IMG/VR virus record: IMGVR_UViG_3300022200_000019
Location: 148,918-212,917 of that record
DNA from: a virus
Direction: 5' to 3' (one strand)
Length of the DNA: 64,000 bases
Shown: piece after piece, positions 24,437 to 31,592 of the stretch
Layout: every line of letters begins with the position of its first letter
Position numbering within the stretch: position 1 is the first letter of the stretch
Notes under the pieces: generated by a model
What the model was told of the DNA's origin: nothing
What the model saw: the letters and a program-made list of their open reading frames with translations, nothing else
Database searches by the model: none
Position numbers and translations under genes: made by a program

Positions 24437-25257
24437 AAGTATCAGAAATTATTTGCGAAGGCACTGGTATCGACCAGCACATCGCGCCGGAATTATTGCA
24501 ACAACAAGTAAATCAAATCATTGATGCTATTAAAGCAGGCGGTTATTTGTTAACGGATGCTGATAAAGCCTTGCTCGATTATGCACGTAAACAAAAAATC
24601 TATCATCCAGATGAAATTGCGAATAACAAATTCCATAAATCAATAATCGCATCTGTTAAGCCGTTGCTAAAAAAAATAGAACAGCTATGGTCTGAACCAC
24701 GCGATATAACCAGTGATGTTGAAGCAATTATTGGTGAGCCTATTCTTACCCTTCATCAAAAAATAAAACCATTGCTTGCAAATCCTAATAGACAACCAAT
24801 GGATTATGTTGTGCGAGCAAACTTAACACAATTATTAATTGCTGCTGCATGCCCAAAAAACAATGGCACTTGGGATACCAGCACAGCCAAATGCTATTCA
24901 AACAATTATCCTTGGATATTAGATCAGGTGAAGGAAAAGTATCGTGCTAAAGACAGAAAACGCCGTGCCAACATGACTCCAGATGAAAGAGAAGAGGTTC
25001 AGGCTAAAGACAGAGAATATCAGCAACAAAGACGGGATACCATGACTCCAGCTGAAAGAGAAGAGTATTTGGCTTACGACAGAGAACGGAAACGTAACCG
25101 TCTTGCCAACATGTCTCCAGCTGAAAGAGAAGAGTATCGGGCTAAACATAGAGAATATTACCAACAGTGGACGGCTAACATGTCTCCAGCTAAAAGAGAA
25201 GAGTATTTGGCTAAAAAAAGAGAACGGCAACAACGGCGGAAGGCCAAGAAAAAATGA
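24433..25257 (+). CDS. tagged protein with four basic 23-residue repeats
   Basis: The true start is the ATG at 24433 (MKVSEIICE, capsid-targeting-like tag with ICE). An in-frame ATG 12 nt earlier would hide the tag. The 274-residue product has a helical middle containing two cysteines (AACPKN and AKCYSN). It ends in four tandem 23-residue units of the type MSPAEREEYxAKxRExxxQ, with many Arg/Lys and a KKK end. The repeat region would form charged helices able to bind packaged DNA. The gene is linked to the next tagged gene by a 4-nt overlap. Confidence 0.7.
   Translation: MKVSEIICEGTGIDQHIAPELLQQQVNQIIDAIKAGGYLLTDADKALLDYARKQKIYHPDEIANNKFHKSIIASVKPLLKKIEQLWSEPRDITSDVEAIIGEPILTLHQKIKPLLANPNRQPMDYVVRANLTQLLIAAACPKNNGTWDTSTAKCYSNNYPWILDQVKEKYRAKDRKRRANMTPDEREEVQAKDREYQQQRRDTMTPAEREEYLAYDRERKRNRLANMSPAEREEYRAKHREYYQQWTANMSPAKREEYLAKKRERQQRRKAKKK
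24973..25248 (+). repeat. four tandem 69-nt coding repeats
   Basis: The Met codons that open each unit are at 24973, 25042, 25111 and 25180, exactly 69 nt apart. Each unit encodes an MTP/MSP-x-x-REE core followed by a basic stretch. Confidence 0.85.
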
Positions 25258-25457
25258 AAGTATCAGAAATCATCAACGAAGGTGTAGGACGTATTACGCC
25301 GCAAAACCAAACACAGGATGTCGGTCCTGATCAAGTTTCTATTGAAGCAAAGAAATTAGGTTTTAAAGTAGATCGGGATGGTCGCCCACCACTTTTAAGT
25401 TCAAACGCAAAGAAAAACACAAATCCTAACACACTATTCAATCTTGGCATAAATTAA
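25254..25457 (+). CDS. tagged 67-residue protein
   Basis: The protein starts MKVSEIINE, almost the same tag as the previous gene (MKVSEIICE), with INE as the protease site. The mature part of about 58 residues has a KKLGFKVDRDGRPPLL segment and an Asn-rich end. No fold is recognised. A duplication of the 5' end of the preceding gene is possible, since the first 24 coding bases are nearly identical. Confidence 0.65.
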   Translation: MKVSEIINEGVGRITPQNQTQDVGPDQVSIEAKKLGFKVDRDGRPPLLSSNAKKNTNPNTLFNLGIN

Positions 25458-25460
25458 TAC

Positions 25461-26171
25461 ATGTCAGATGTGATATATTGCTCCGGAGATTCGTGGACCT
25501 ACGGCGCCGGTCTTAATAATCTTAACGATTCGTTTTGTTATCAATTGTCTACATTAATAAATGTCGACTGCGTTAATCTAGGCGTTAATGGCGGTAGTAA
25601 CAGCGGAATGTTTAACGAAGTATTTAATCGACTCGACAAAATAAACAATAGTAAATACGATCGTGGTTATATTATACTAACATTTACCGAAAATGGAAGA
25701 GATATACGAGATTTTAAAAATCGCCCATTTGATTACATATCCGCATATAAAGATATGGTTCATAATTATAACTTTTACACCTGTGTATTGGATGATATTG
25801 AATATGAGTGGGAAGTCAAGCTATCTCAACTCAGAGAAAAAATAGATCCAAGGTTTCGTATCATAACAGGATGTAATTTTGCCAAGCCAAAAAATATAAA
25901 ACTAGATATTCAAGAGCCATGGATTTCATTATTAGGTTATAATAAGTTAGTGCCAAGACTTACCTGCGTTGAAACAACTAATACATTAAATGAAATATTA
26001 GGTATTGAATCTTCCGACGACCATAAACTGTGGTTAATTGACCATGGGCAACAACCAATTGATATATATAACTTTTTTGATCAGTGCTCGTATATGTTAG
26101 ATCATGATCGAGGGCATCCTAATAAGGTCGGACATCAAATCTGGGCAGAGAGGATACTATGCGAGCTCTAA
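25461..26171 (+). CDS. SGNH hydrolase
   Basis: The 236-residue protein has block I YCSGDSWTYGAG (Ser near residue 9), block II-like VNLGVNGGSNSGMF with Gly and Asn, and block V DRGHPNKVGHQIWAE near the C-terminus, giving the Asp-x-x-His pair. All catalytic elements of an SGNH esterase are visible. Likely substrates are acetylated sugars of cell-surface glycans or modified phage glycans. It has no targeting tag, and a variant late motif (CATAAATTA) lies just before its ATG. It is followed by an epimerase-like gene, with a 13-nt overlap. Confidence 0.75.
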   Translation: MSDVIYCSGDSWTYGAGLNNLNDSFCYQLSTLINVDCVNLGVNGGSNSGMFNEVFNRLDKINNSKYDRGYIILTFTENGRDIRDFKNRPFDYISAYKDMVHNYNFYTCVLDDIEYEWEVKLSQLREKIDPRFRIITGCNFAKPKNIKLDIQEPWISLLGYNKLVPRLTCVETTNTLNEILGIESSDDHKLWLIDHGQQPIDIYNFFDQCSYMLDHDRGHPNKVGHQIWAERILCEL

Positions 26172-26863
26172 TCGGATATACTGGATTCATCGGCGGAGTA
26201 TTGCAAGGACAAATTAGATTTGATTTAACATTTAATTCAGTGAATATTAATGATCTTCCAGAACATAACATTGATATACTATATTGTGCTGCACCAACTG
26301 GCAGTAGAATGTATGCTAGCGAATATCCAGCACAGGACCTAGAAAACACTAACAAATTAATAGAAACATTAGAAAAATCTAACATTAAAAAATTTATTTT
26401 AATTGGCACAGTAGATTCAATACATGCATTAAACACGTCATATGGTCGTAACAGAAAAATGTTAGAAGATTTTGTTAAATTTAAATTTAAAGATTATCAT
26501 ATTGTTAGACTATGTTCATTAATACATTCAGACATTAAAAAAAATGTACTCTATGATTTAAAACATAAAAAATATCTAAATAAAATTAATAAAGAACAAG
26601 TTAACCAATGGTATCCATTGGATCGGTTACATAGCGACATACAAAAAAATATTTCAATGAATATCAGAGAATCAAATTTTGTCAGTGAACCCATATCAAA
26701 TTTAGAAATTATTAACAATTTATACCCGGGTCTCGATGTTGGTTATTGTAAAAATACAGAACCATATAATTTAAAGTGTTGCGATACTGTAGACTATCTA
26801 ATAAGTAAAACAGAAATATTTAAAGAAATGGAAAAATATATTGGGCATGCTATTACAAAATAA
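26159..26863 (+). CDS. NAD-dependent epimerase/dehydratase-like (SDR) protein
   Basis: The 234-residue protein begins MRALIGYTGFIGGVLQ, the TGxxGxxG-type dinucleotide loop of extended SDR enzymes. It has LYCAAPTG (the NAG-like strand end) and FILIGTVDSIHALNTSYGRNRKMLE, which contains the usual Ser and Tyr region. The canonical YxxxK is altered: Tyr and Lys here are one residue further apart (YGRNRK). The protein is shorter than typical sugar epimerases (about 300). It may have lost or changed catalysis. Its place between an SGNH hydrolase and a glycosyltransferase-like protein suggests sugar metabolism. Confidence 0.65.
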   Translation: MRALIGYTGFIGGVLQGQIRFDLTFNSVNINDLPEHNIDILYCAAPTGSRMYASEYPAQDLENTNKLIETLEKSNIKKFILIGTVDSIHALNTSYGRNRKMLEDFVKFKFKDYHIVRLCSLIHSDIKKNVLYDLKHKKYLNKINKEQVNQWYPLDRLHSDIQKNISMNIRESNFVSEPISNLEIINNLYPGLDVGYCKNTEPYNLKCCDTVDYLISKTEIFKEMEKYIGHAITK

Positions 26864-26870
26864 AGGTGGG

Positions 26871-27935
26871 ATGTTCGAACCGTTACGGTGGAGTGGGAGC
26901 ATTCGGGACTTTCCTTATTTTAACGAGTATCCGTGGCTTGAACGTTATAAAACTAAAAACTATTATGTTGGTGCAAGTGCCGCTTGGGATTTTTTTCAAG
27001 ATCTACCCATTGGGTTTGACGCATATATCTTTATCCATCATGTAGAGTTATGCGATCCTAAATGGCTCAAACAACAACAAAAAAGAGTCAATACGCCGTT
27101 TTATGTTCTGTTGTCGGGAAATGACTATAACATTAATATTCCAAATACTACTTTTATTCCATATACACATTGGCACTATGATTTACAAAAAATAGTTGAC
27201 TGGTGGGGTATACAAAAAACACCCGACCATAAAAAATATAAATTTAGTGCAGTTAATAATAGAATTACACAAGCAAAAGTTTGGATTACCACTAAGTTAT
27301 TAATTTCTAGTAGAAATGAATCATTAATAATTAATAATCCAAATTGGATTGAAAGTAAGAATATACATAACTGGGAGCATTGTGGAAATCCTATTCTAGA
27401 CGAGTTGACCGATATTTTTTTACAAGAGTTCATCGACTTAGAACTCAAAGACGAGTTTGATAAGGATAAAAATTTTCAAAGGTATAATTCTAATCCATGG
27501 CAGCCATTATATACAGACACCTCTATACATTTTACAAACGGTAGCCATCATTATAGTTTTATGATGGATGACTATTTTCCATACACGTTTCCCGGACCGC
27601 ATATTGATGAAAAAACATTTAAATGCTTAGTAGCAGGTACTGCATTTATACCAGTTGCGCAATTTGAAATTTATAAATCGTTGGAAAATTTTGGATTACA
27701 GTTTGATTATGGTTTTAACACTGAATGGGATAACGACCCTGGTAACTTGTCAAGATTTGAAAACATTATAAAATTAATTGATTTGCTAAATGATTACTCA
27801 AAAGAAGAACTGTACAGCAAAACAAAAGACATCTCAATTTATAATCAACAATACATATTTGATGGCAAATTCTATAAAAATTGCGAATTACACAATGAAG
27901 AATGCATTGAACAGTTGCATCAACTAATAGCATAA
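26871..27935 (+). CDS. glycosyltransferase-like unknown protein
   Basis: The protein (about 354 residues) has a C-terminal segment HIDEKTFKCLVAGTAFIPV followed by FGLQFDYGFNTEWD. This resembles CFTEKTMRVLQLPRPWLLFG and WGFDVFDDWIDHSYD in the protein at 42580. That shared pattern, E-K-T-hydrophobic-Pro then Gly-Phe-Asp-x-Phe/Tyr, recalls phage and bacterial fucosyltransferase-like domains, but I cannot confirm it. I chose the ATG at 26871 after AAAGGTGGG. An ATG at 26847 and a TTG at 26841 are alternatives that overlap the previous gene. Confidence 0.55.
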   Translation: MFEPLRWSGSIRDFPYFNEYPWLERYKTKNYYVGASAAWDFFQDLPIGFDAYIFIHHVELCDPKWLKQQQKRVNTPFYVLLSGNDYNINIPNTTFIPYTHWHYDLQKIVDWWGIQKTPDHKKYKFSAVNNRITQAKVWITTKLLISSRNESLIINNPNWIESKNIHNWEHCGNPILDELTDIFLQEFIDLELKDEFDKDKNFQRYNSNPWQPLYTDTSIHFTNGSHHYSFMMDDYFPYTFPGPHIDEKTFKCLVAGTAFIPVAQFEIYKSLENFGLQFDYGFNTEWDNDPGNLSRFENIIKLIDLLNDYSKEELYSKTKDISIYNQQYIFDGKFYKNCELHNEECIEQLHQLIA

Positions 27936-27938
27936 ATA
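27931..27938 (+). promoter_or_regulatory. late promoter CATAAATA close to start
   Basis: CATAAATA directly follows the previous coding region and lies 7 nt before the ATG at 27946. Confidence 0.7.
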
Positions 27939-27945
27939 CGTCTAT

Positions 27946-30174
27946 ATGAACTTAAATGACATCCTCAACGAAAAAATTAAGAAAGTACATGGTAAGTGGG
28001 CCCTGGTAAGCAAAAGCGATCCGGATAAAGTCTTACAATATTATCATGGCAAAGACCATCCTAGCAAAGAATGGGAAAAGAAAGTTGAGCGTCGTGTTCA
28101 TGCATTCTCAGAAGCAGAAAGTTTAGACAAAACCATTGATAGAATGCGTAACTTAGATATCGATGATATCGAACACCTGAAGCGTTATTCAAACCCACAA
28201 TTAAAAGATTGGTTAAAACGCTTAACAGCAGCAAATAAAAACAATATTGGTTCAGCACTTAATACATTAGACACTATGGGTCCTATTGCTAAACCATTTG
28301 CTAAGTCATTTGTACAAAAGCAATTTCCAGGCATCGACGATACAGAGTTTGACCAAGCCTGGAAGTTCTGGCAAGAAACTGATCCAGCAACTCGTTCAGC
28401 AGTTACTAAAGGTGACTTGACTACGCTTGATCCAAGAGACGAACATGGCTTTGTTAAAGAAGCCAATAATGACATAGTAGCGAACAGTATCAATGAATAC
28501 AATACCGACGGCATTGATCCAGGAAACGATGAACTATTTGTGCCTATGGGTCTGCTCAACCGTTTTGAAGATAATGGGTGGTATGCATTTGACGGCGGTC
28601 GAGATCAAGCGGTGTTAGCCAAACGCAACATACCTTATGTGCTGAAAATTGTAGGTCAAGGATCGCACAACAGAATTGACGCAGTTCGCCAGTATGTTGA
28701 TTTCTTTCGTCGCAATCAACATAATCCACATTTTCCCAAAGTGGGTAGTGATAAAACACTAACCTGGGAAGGCAAAAAATACTATGCTTACGCTCAAGAA
28801 AAACTTATAGATTTACCGGGTGATGCGGTGATGGATTATCTCGAAGATACTATGCAATCATTTGGTCACAGCGGAAAACAGCCTAACTTTGACAAAATAC
28901 CCCAGGGGCTGTCAGCAAAGCAAGTTAAAGGTTTAATGAATGCTATTAGTGAGTTGCTTGCATCGGGCATAGGCAATAATCGTGCGTTTGATTTGGGTAA
29001 TGTCCTGAATATTATGAAACGAAAAAATGGACAGCTAGTGATTGTTGATCCATTTAGTTCTCACGATCGTTTAGATCCTAGCGAAGAATACGTGAGCGAA
29101 ACAGATGATTATGATGCTTGGTTAGAAAAAGCCAAAAAACGTGCAGAAAAGCAAGCAGCAAAAAAACGTGCTGAATTACAGCAAGTAATGAAGGGCATCG
29201 AAACCGATCCAGAAAAACTAGCATTACAAGGTACAATTCAAGCGGCACGCGGTGAGCTTAGTAAGCGTAAGCGTGAAGCATTGGCTAAGATGGAGCAAAT
29301 GAAACAAATTTACTCTGAGTTTTCTGATGAAGAATTAGATAAAATTATCGGGCGTTATTCAAAAGGTCCAGGTGCTGGTTCAGATTTTGTGGAATGGTTA
29401 AAGTCCATTAAACAAGAACGCGAAGACGAGCGGTCTGGTGTTCAACAACGACAGGATGTATTTAGAAGCGTGGCAGGACCCATGCAAGGCAAACAAAGCC
29501 AAAAGGCTGCACCTGCACAAGGTAAACCATGGACACAGTTAGGTATGACTCGTGATGAATTTAGAAAAATTCTAAACAACCCACAACATCCTCGTCATAG
29601 AGAAATTAAACAATTACACGATCAGTATAAACAAGTCGACGAAGATTTAACTCGCAGAGATTTCTTAAAAGGTGTCGCAGGCGGGGCAATGGCGCTAGGG
29701 GCTATGAAAGCTGCTAAAGCATTAGGATTAAAAGATCCTACCAGATCCACAGACACTGATGATCAGTACCAGAGATTCACAGGCGCAAAACCTGCACCAT
29801 TGTATGCTAAACCAGACCTGGATCCAGAACGTAAATGGAACCGTGTGGGTGTCAATCAACCAGGCGGTCAGTTCAGCATTGTGCTACACAAAGACTTTGA
29901 TTTATATTTGTATTTTGTAACACGTGATTTTTCCACATCGCCCTATGCCTACATAGAATTACAGGATGGTGAAAAATATAAATTCCGCATTCGTACTCTG
30001 AAAAACGATACATTTACCATCGAAGATCCCAGAATGGCAGCAACACTATTGAATTATCAAGGTAAATTCAATCTGTATGTTGGCGATGACGTGTACACAT
30101 TTAACATCATGCCCAGTCAGGAATCCAAAGTATTATATCGCTGGTGGAAAGAAGGCACACATCAGGGATTGTGA
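27946..30174 (+). CDS. tagged kinase-like protein with internal Tat motif, putative packaged effector
   Basis: This 742-residue protein starts MNLNDILNE, a capsid-targeting-like tag (LNE). Residues 10-50 hold the phage-typical HGKWALVSK block. Residues about 200-372 look like a protein-kinase/aminoglycoside-phosphotransferase fold: VLKIVG with K234, YAQEKLIDL as the hinge, RAFDLGNVLNIM (D349, N355) as the catalytic loop, and LVIVDPF (D368) as the DFG equivalent. The loop is one residue longer than the usual DxxxxN. A charged coiled-coil region follows. At 568-576, LTRRDFLKG plus an Ala/Gly-rich stretch is a twin-arginine signal, preceded by VDE (564-566), a possible prohead-protease site. The last 150 residues are beta-rich. 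Confidence 0.65.
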   Translation: MNLNDILNEKIKKVHGKWALVSKSDPDKVLQYYHGKDHPSKEWEKKVERRVHAFSEAESLDKTIDRMRNLDIDDIEHLKRYSNPQLKDWLKRLTAANKNNIGSALNTLDTMGPIAKPFAKSFVQKQFPGIDDTEFDQAWKFWQETDPATRSAVTKGDLTTLDPRDEHGFVKEANNDIVANSINEYNTDGIDPGNDELFVPMGLLNRFEDNGWYAFDGGRDQAVLAKRNIPYVLKIVGQGSHNRIDAVRQYVDFFRRNQHNPHFPKVGSDKTLTWEGKKYYAYAQEKLIDLPGDAVMDYLEDTMQSFGHSGKQPNFDKIPQGLSAKQVKGLMNAISELLASGIGNNRAFDLGNVLNIMKRKNGQLVIVDPFSSHDRLDPSEEYVSETDDYDAWLEKAKKRAEKQAAKKRAELQQVMKGIETDPEKLALQGTIQAARGELSKRKREALAKMEQMKQIYSEFSDEELDKIIGRYSKGPGAGSDFVEWLKSIKQEREDERSGVQQRQDVFRSVAGPMQGKQSQKAAPAQGKPWTQLGMTRDEFRKILNNPQHPRHREIKQLHDQYKQVDEDLTRRDFLKGVAGGAMALGAMKAAKALGLKDPTRSTDTDDQYQRFTGAKPAPLYAKPDLDPERKWNRVGVNQPGGQFSIVLHKDFDLYLYFVTRDFSTSPYAYIELQDGEKYKFRIRTLKNDTFTIEDPRMAATLLNYQGKFNLYVGDDVYTFNIMPSQESKVLYRWWKEGTHQGL

Positions 30175-30494
30175 CCGTATAGGTCTTGTGTGGACAACAT
30201 CTCCCATTTGTCCCATTCAGGACGCCAGTGATATTTGTATTCTCTGACTTTGCGAACCACCGTGGTAGACACATAATCACGGCAACCGCCAAACGGATCG
30301 CAATGTCTGGCTGATTTATCCTCTATGTGATATTGTTCCACAGGAGATTCATAATCTTTGGCACGATACTGATCCTGGCTGGTCGCCCATTCCCAGATTG
30401 CAGTGCTTGCCAGACTGATGCCCAGCGAATCCAGAAATGCTGGAGCCGCTGGACTATACAGACTAATTGTGGCGATCAGAATCAGCTGGCGCAT
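30162..30494 (-). CDS. secreted small protein, envelope cassette
   Basis: The 110-residue protein has an N-terminal hydrophobic segment with possible signal-peptide cleavage after MRQLILIATISLYSPAAPA. The mature part has HCDPFGGCRDY, two cysteines that could form a disulfide in the periplasm, and several Trp/Tyr residues near the end. It is the last gene of a three-gene minus-strand unit, coupled by TAATG to the lipoprotein gene. Its 3' end overlaps the end of the kinase-like gene by 13 nt. I recognise no family. Confidence 0.65.
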   Translation of the reverse strand: MRQLILIATISLYSPAAPAFLDSLGISLASTAIWEWATSQDQYRAKDYESPVEQYHIEDKSARHCDPFGGCRDYVSTTVVRKVREYKYHWRPEWDKWEMLSTQDLYGHNP

Positions 30495-31063
30495 TAACGA
30501 CGTTCTAGATCTTCAAATGCACGTGCAGCCGCAGATTCATCTGTGACTGTGATGGATTCAGCCACAGCAACTTTTTCGGAAATGCCAAGAGACAGGTTAA
30601 TGTATGCACGATACATGGTTCCTTCCTTGAACACAGCCTTGTTGACTACACGATAACCGTTCACAGGAACATCTTTAAATTCGCTGACAGACACAAACTC
30701 GTTGGTCTGTGTAGAGTCGCTGGTTACGCTCTTGCGATTATCTGCGGTATACTGCTTAAATTTACCTGAAGTAAGAGCAGATACTTTGTCGCCCAGTTTG
30801 ATCTTAGCACTATGCAATGCTTTCTCCATTGCAAATTCCATGTCATCTGCGAGACCAGTTGCAGCAGCATAGATAATGCTACCATCTTCAACACCTGGAT
30901 CCAGATACCATACAGGTACAATTTCCTTCTTTTCAAGTGGCACAACACCAACAACGTCAACACCGCCGACCTTGTCTTCTGCTTCCATTCGTGCTACACT
31001 GCTGTTAGACGCACAACCGCCCACAAAGGCAGCAGCCATAGCAATTACGATTACCTTTTTCAT
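30494..31063 (-). CDS. LPP20-like lipoprotein
   Basis: The 189-residue protein begins MKKVIVIAMAAAFVGGC, a signal peptide with lipobox VGGC, so it should be lipid-anchored. The mature part contains VWYLDPGVEDGSIIYAAATG, followed by a helix with many Ala (FAMEKALHSAKIKLGDKV) and a beta segment, the pattern of the LPP20 lipoprotein family of Gram-negative envelopes. The function of that family is unclear. In a phage it could alter the host outer membrane, for example to block superinfection. It lies in a minus-strand operon with an upstream consensus sigma70 promoter, opposite to all surrounding late genes. Confidence 0.75.
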   Translation of the reverse strand: MKKVIVIAMAAAFVGGCASNSSVARMEAEDKVGGVDVVGVVPLEKKEIVPVWYLDPGVEDGSIIYAAATGLADDMEFAMEKALHSAKIKLGDKVSALTSGKFKQYTADNRKSVTSDSTQTNEFVSVSEFKDVPVNGYRVVNKAVFKEGTMYRAYINLSLGISEKVAVAESITVTDESAAARAFEDLERR

Positions 31064-31212
31064 TTCTTTGTAACTCCAGTAGAGTCAATAATTTGAGACT
31101 TAACAGAATTATAATCTGCTTCGAGTCCCGCCATTGTGCCCTTGAATGGGTTAATACCTGTAGCACAAACAGCAAGAGCAACGGCAAGTACTACAATAAT
31201 CAAAGTTTTCAT
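31060..31212 (-). CDS. 50-residue exported or membrane-anchored peptide
   Basis: This short frame was found by hand on the minus strand: MKTLIIVVLAVALAVCATG, then a 30-residue tail ending STGVTKK. The hydrophobic N-terminus is a signal or anchor. The Cys after LAV resembles a lipobox but has Val at the -1 position, so lipidation is doubtful. The stop overlaps the next gene start (ATGA). It is the first gene after the sigma70 promoter at 31250-31277. Confidence 0.6.
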   Translation of the reverse strand: MKTLIIVVLAVALAVCATGINPFKGTMAGLEADYNSVKSQIIDSTGVTKK

Positions 31213-31249
31213 AATTAAAATTCATTCCTATATTGCGAAATGTATCTAT

Positions 31250-31277
31250 ATTATACACAATGCTAATCTAATGTCAA
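31250..31277 (-). promoter_or_regulatory. consensus sigma70 promoter, minus strand
   Basis: Read on the minus strand: TTGACA (31277-31272), a 16-nt spacer and TATAAT (31255-31250), both perfect hexamers. It drives the three-gene envelope cassette and is back-to-back with the late promoter at 31293. Confidence 0.85.
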
Positions 31278-31292
31278 CCATTAATTTTGTTG

Positions 31293-31300
31293 CATAAATA
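31293..31300 (+). promoter_or_regulatory. late promoter CATAAATA close to start
   Basis: CATAAATA lies 4 nt before the ATG at 31305. Confidence 0.7.
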
Positions 31301-31304
31301 CAAC

Positions 31305-31574
31305 ATGCGTGCCACAGAATTTTTAACAGAATCTTATCCAACAGTAACAATGAATTACCAGCAGTTTCTCGTTGAAGAACCTGTAAAAAGTTCATGGATT
31401 GAAGATTTATCTTATGTTGAATTCAAAGACGGATCTGGTGGTGTAAACATGACCACAAAGGGTGGCCGCACTTATTTTATCGAAGACGTACCATACGAAG
31501 TCTACGAACGCTGGTTAAAAGCTCTTAGCAAAGGCAAATTCTGGTGGTCAGACATCAAATACTTCTATACTTAA
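31305..31574 (+). CDS. tagged KTSC-domain protein
   Basis: The ATG at 31305 gives MRATEFLTE, a capsid-targeting-like tag. An earlier in-frame ATG at 31287 lies upstream of the late promoter and is unlikely. The 89-residue product has a second tag-like stretch, MNYQQFLVE, at residues 16-24. It then has a KTSC-like domain: SSWIEDLSYVEF, GRTYFIEDVPYEVYERWLKA and SKGKFWWSDIK. KTSC domains are small and of unknown role, sometimes fused to lysyl-tRNA synthetase-related or nucleic-acid proteins. The tag suggests packaging in the head. Confidence 0.7.
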   Translation: MRATEFLTESYPTVTMNYQQFLVEEPVKSSWIEDLSYVEFKDGSGGVNMTTKGGRTYFIEDVPYEVYERWLKALSKGKFWWSDIKYFYT

Positions 31575-31580
31575 TACCCG

Positions 31581-31588
31581 CATAAATA
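31581..31588 (+). promoter_or_regulatory. late promoter CATAAATA close to start
   Basis: CATAAATA lies 4 nt before the ATG at 31593 and drives the run of four paralogs. Confidence 0.7.
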
Positions 31589-31592
31589 GTAG

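Noticed and set aside
30494-31063. The minus-strand lipoprotein and its partner as a lysis spanin pair
   Set aside because: The lipoprotein is long and LPP20-like, and the partner has a signal peptide rather than an i-spanin layout.
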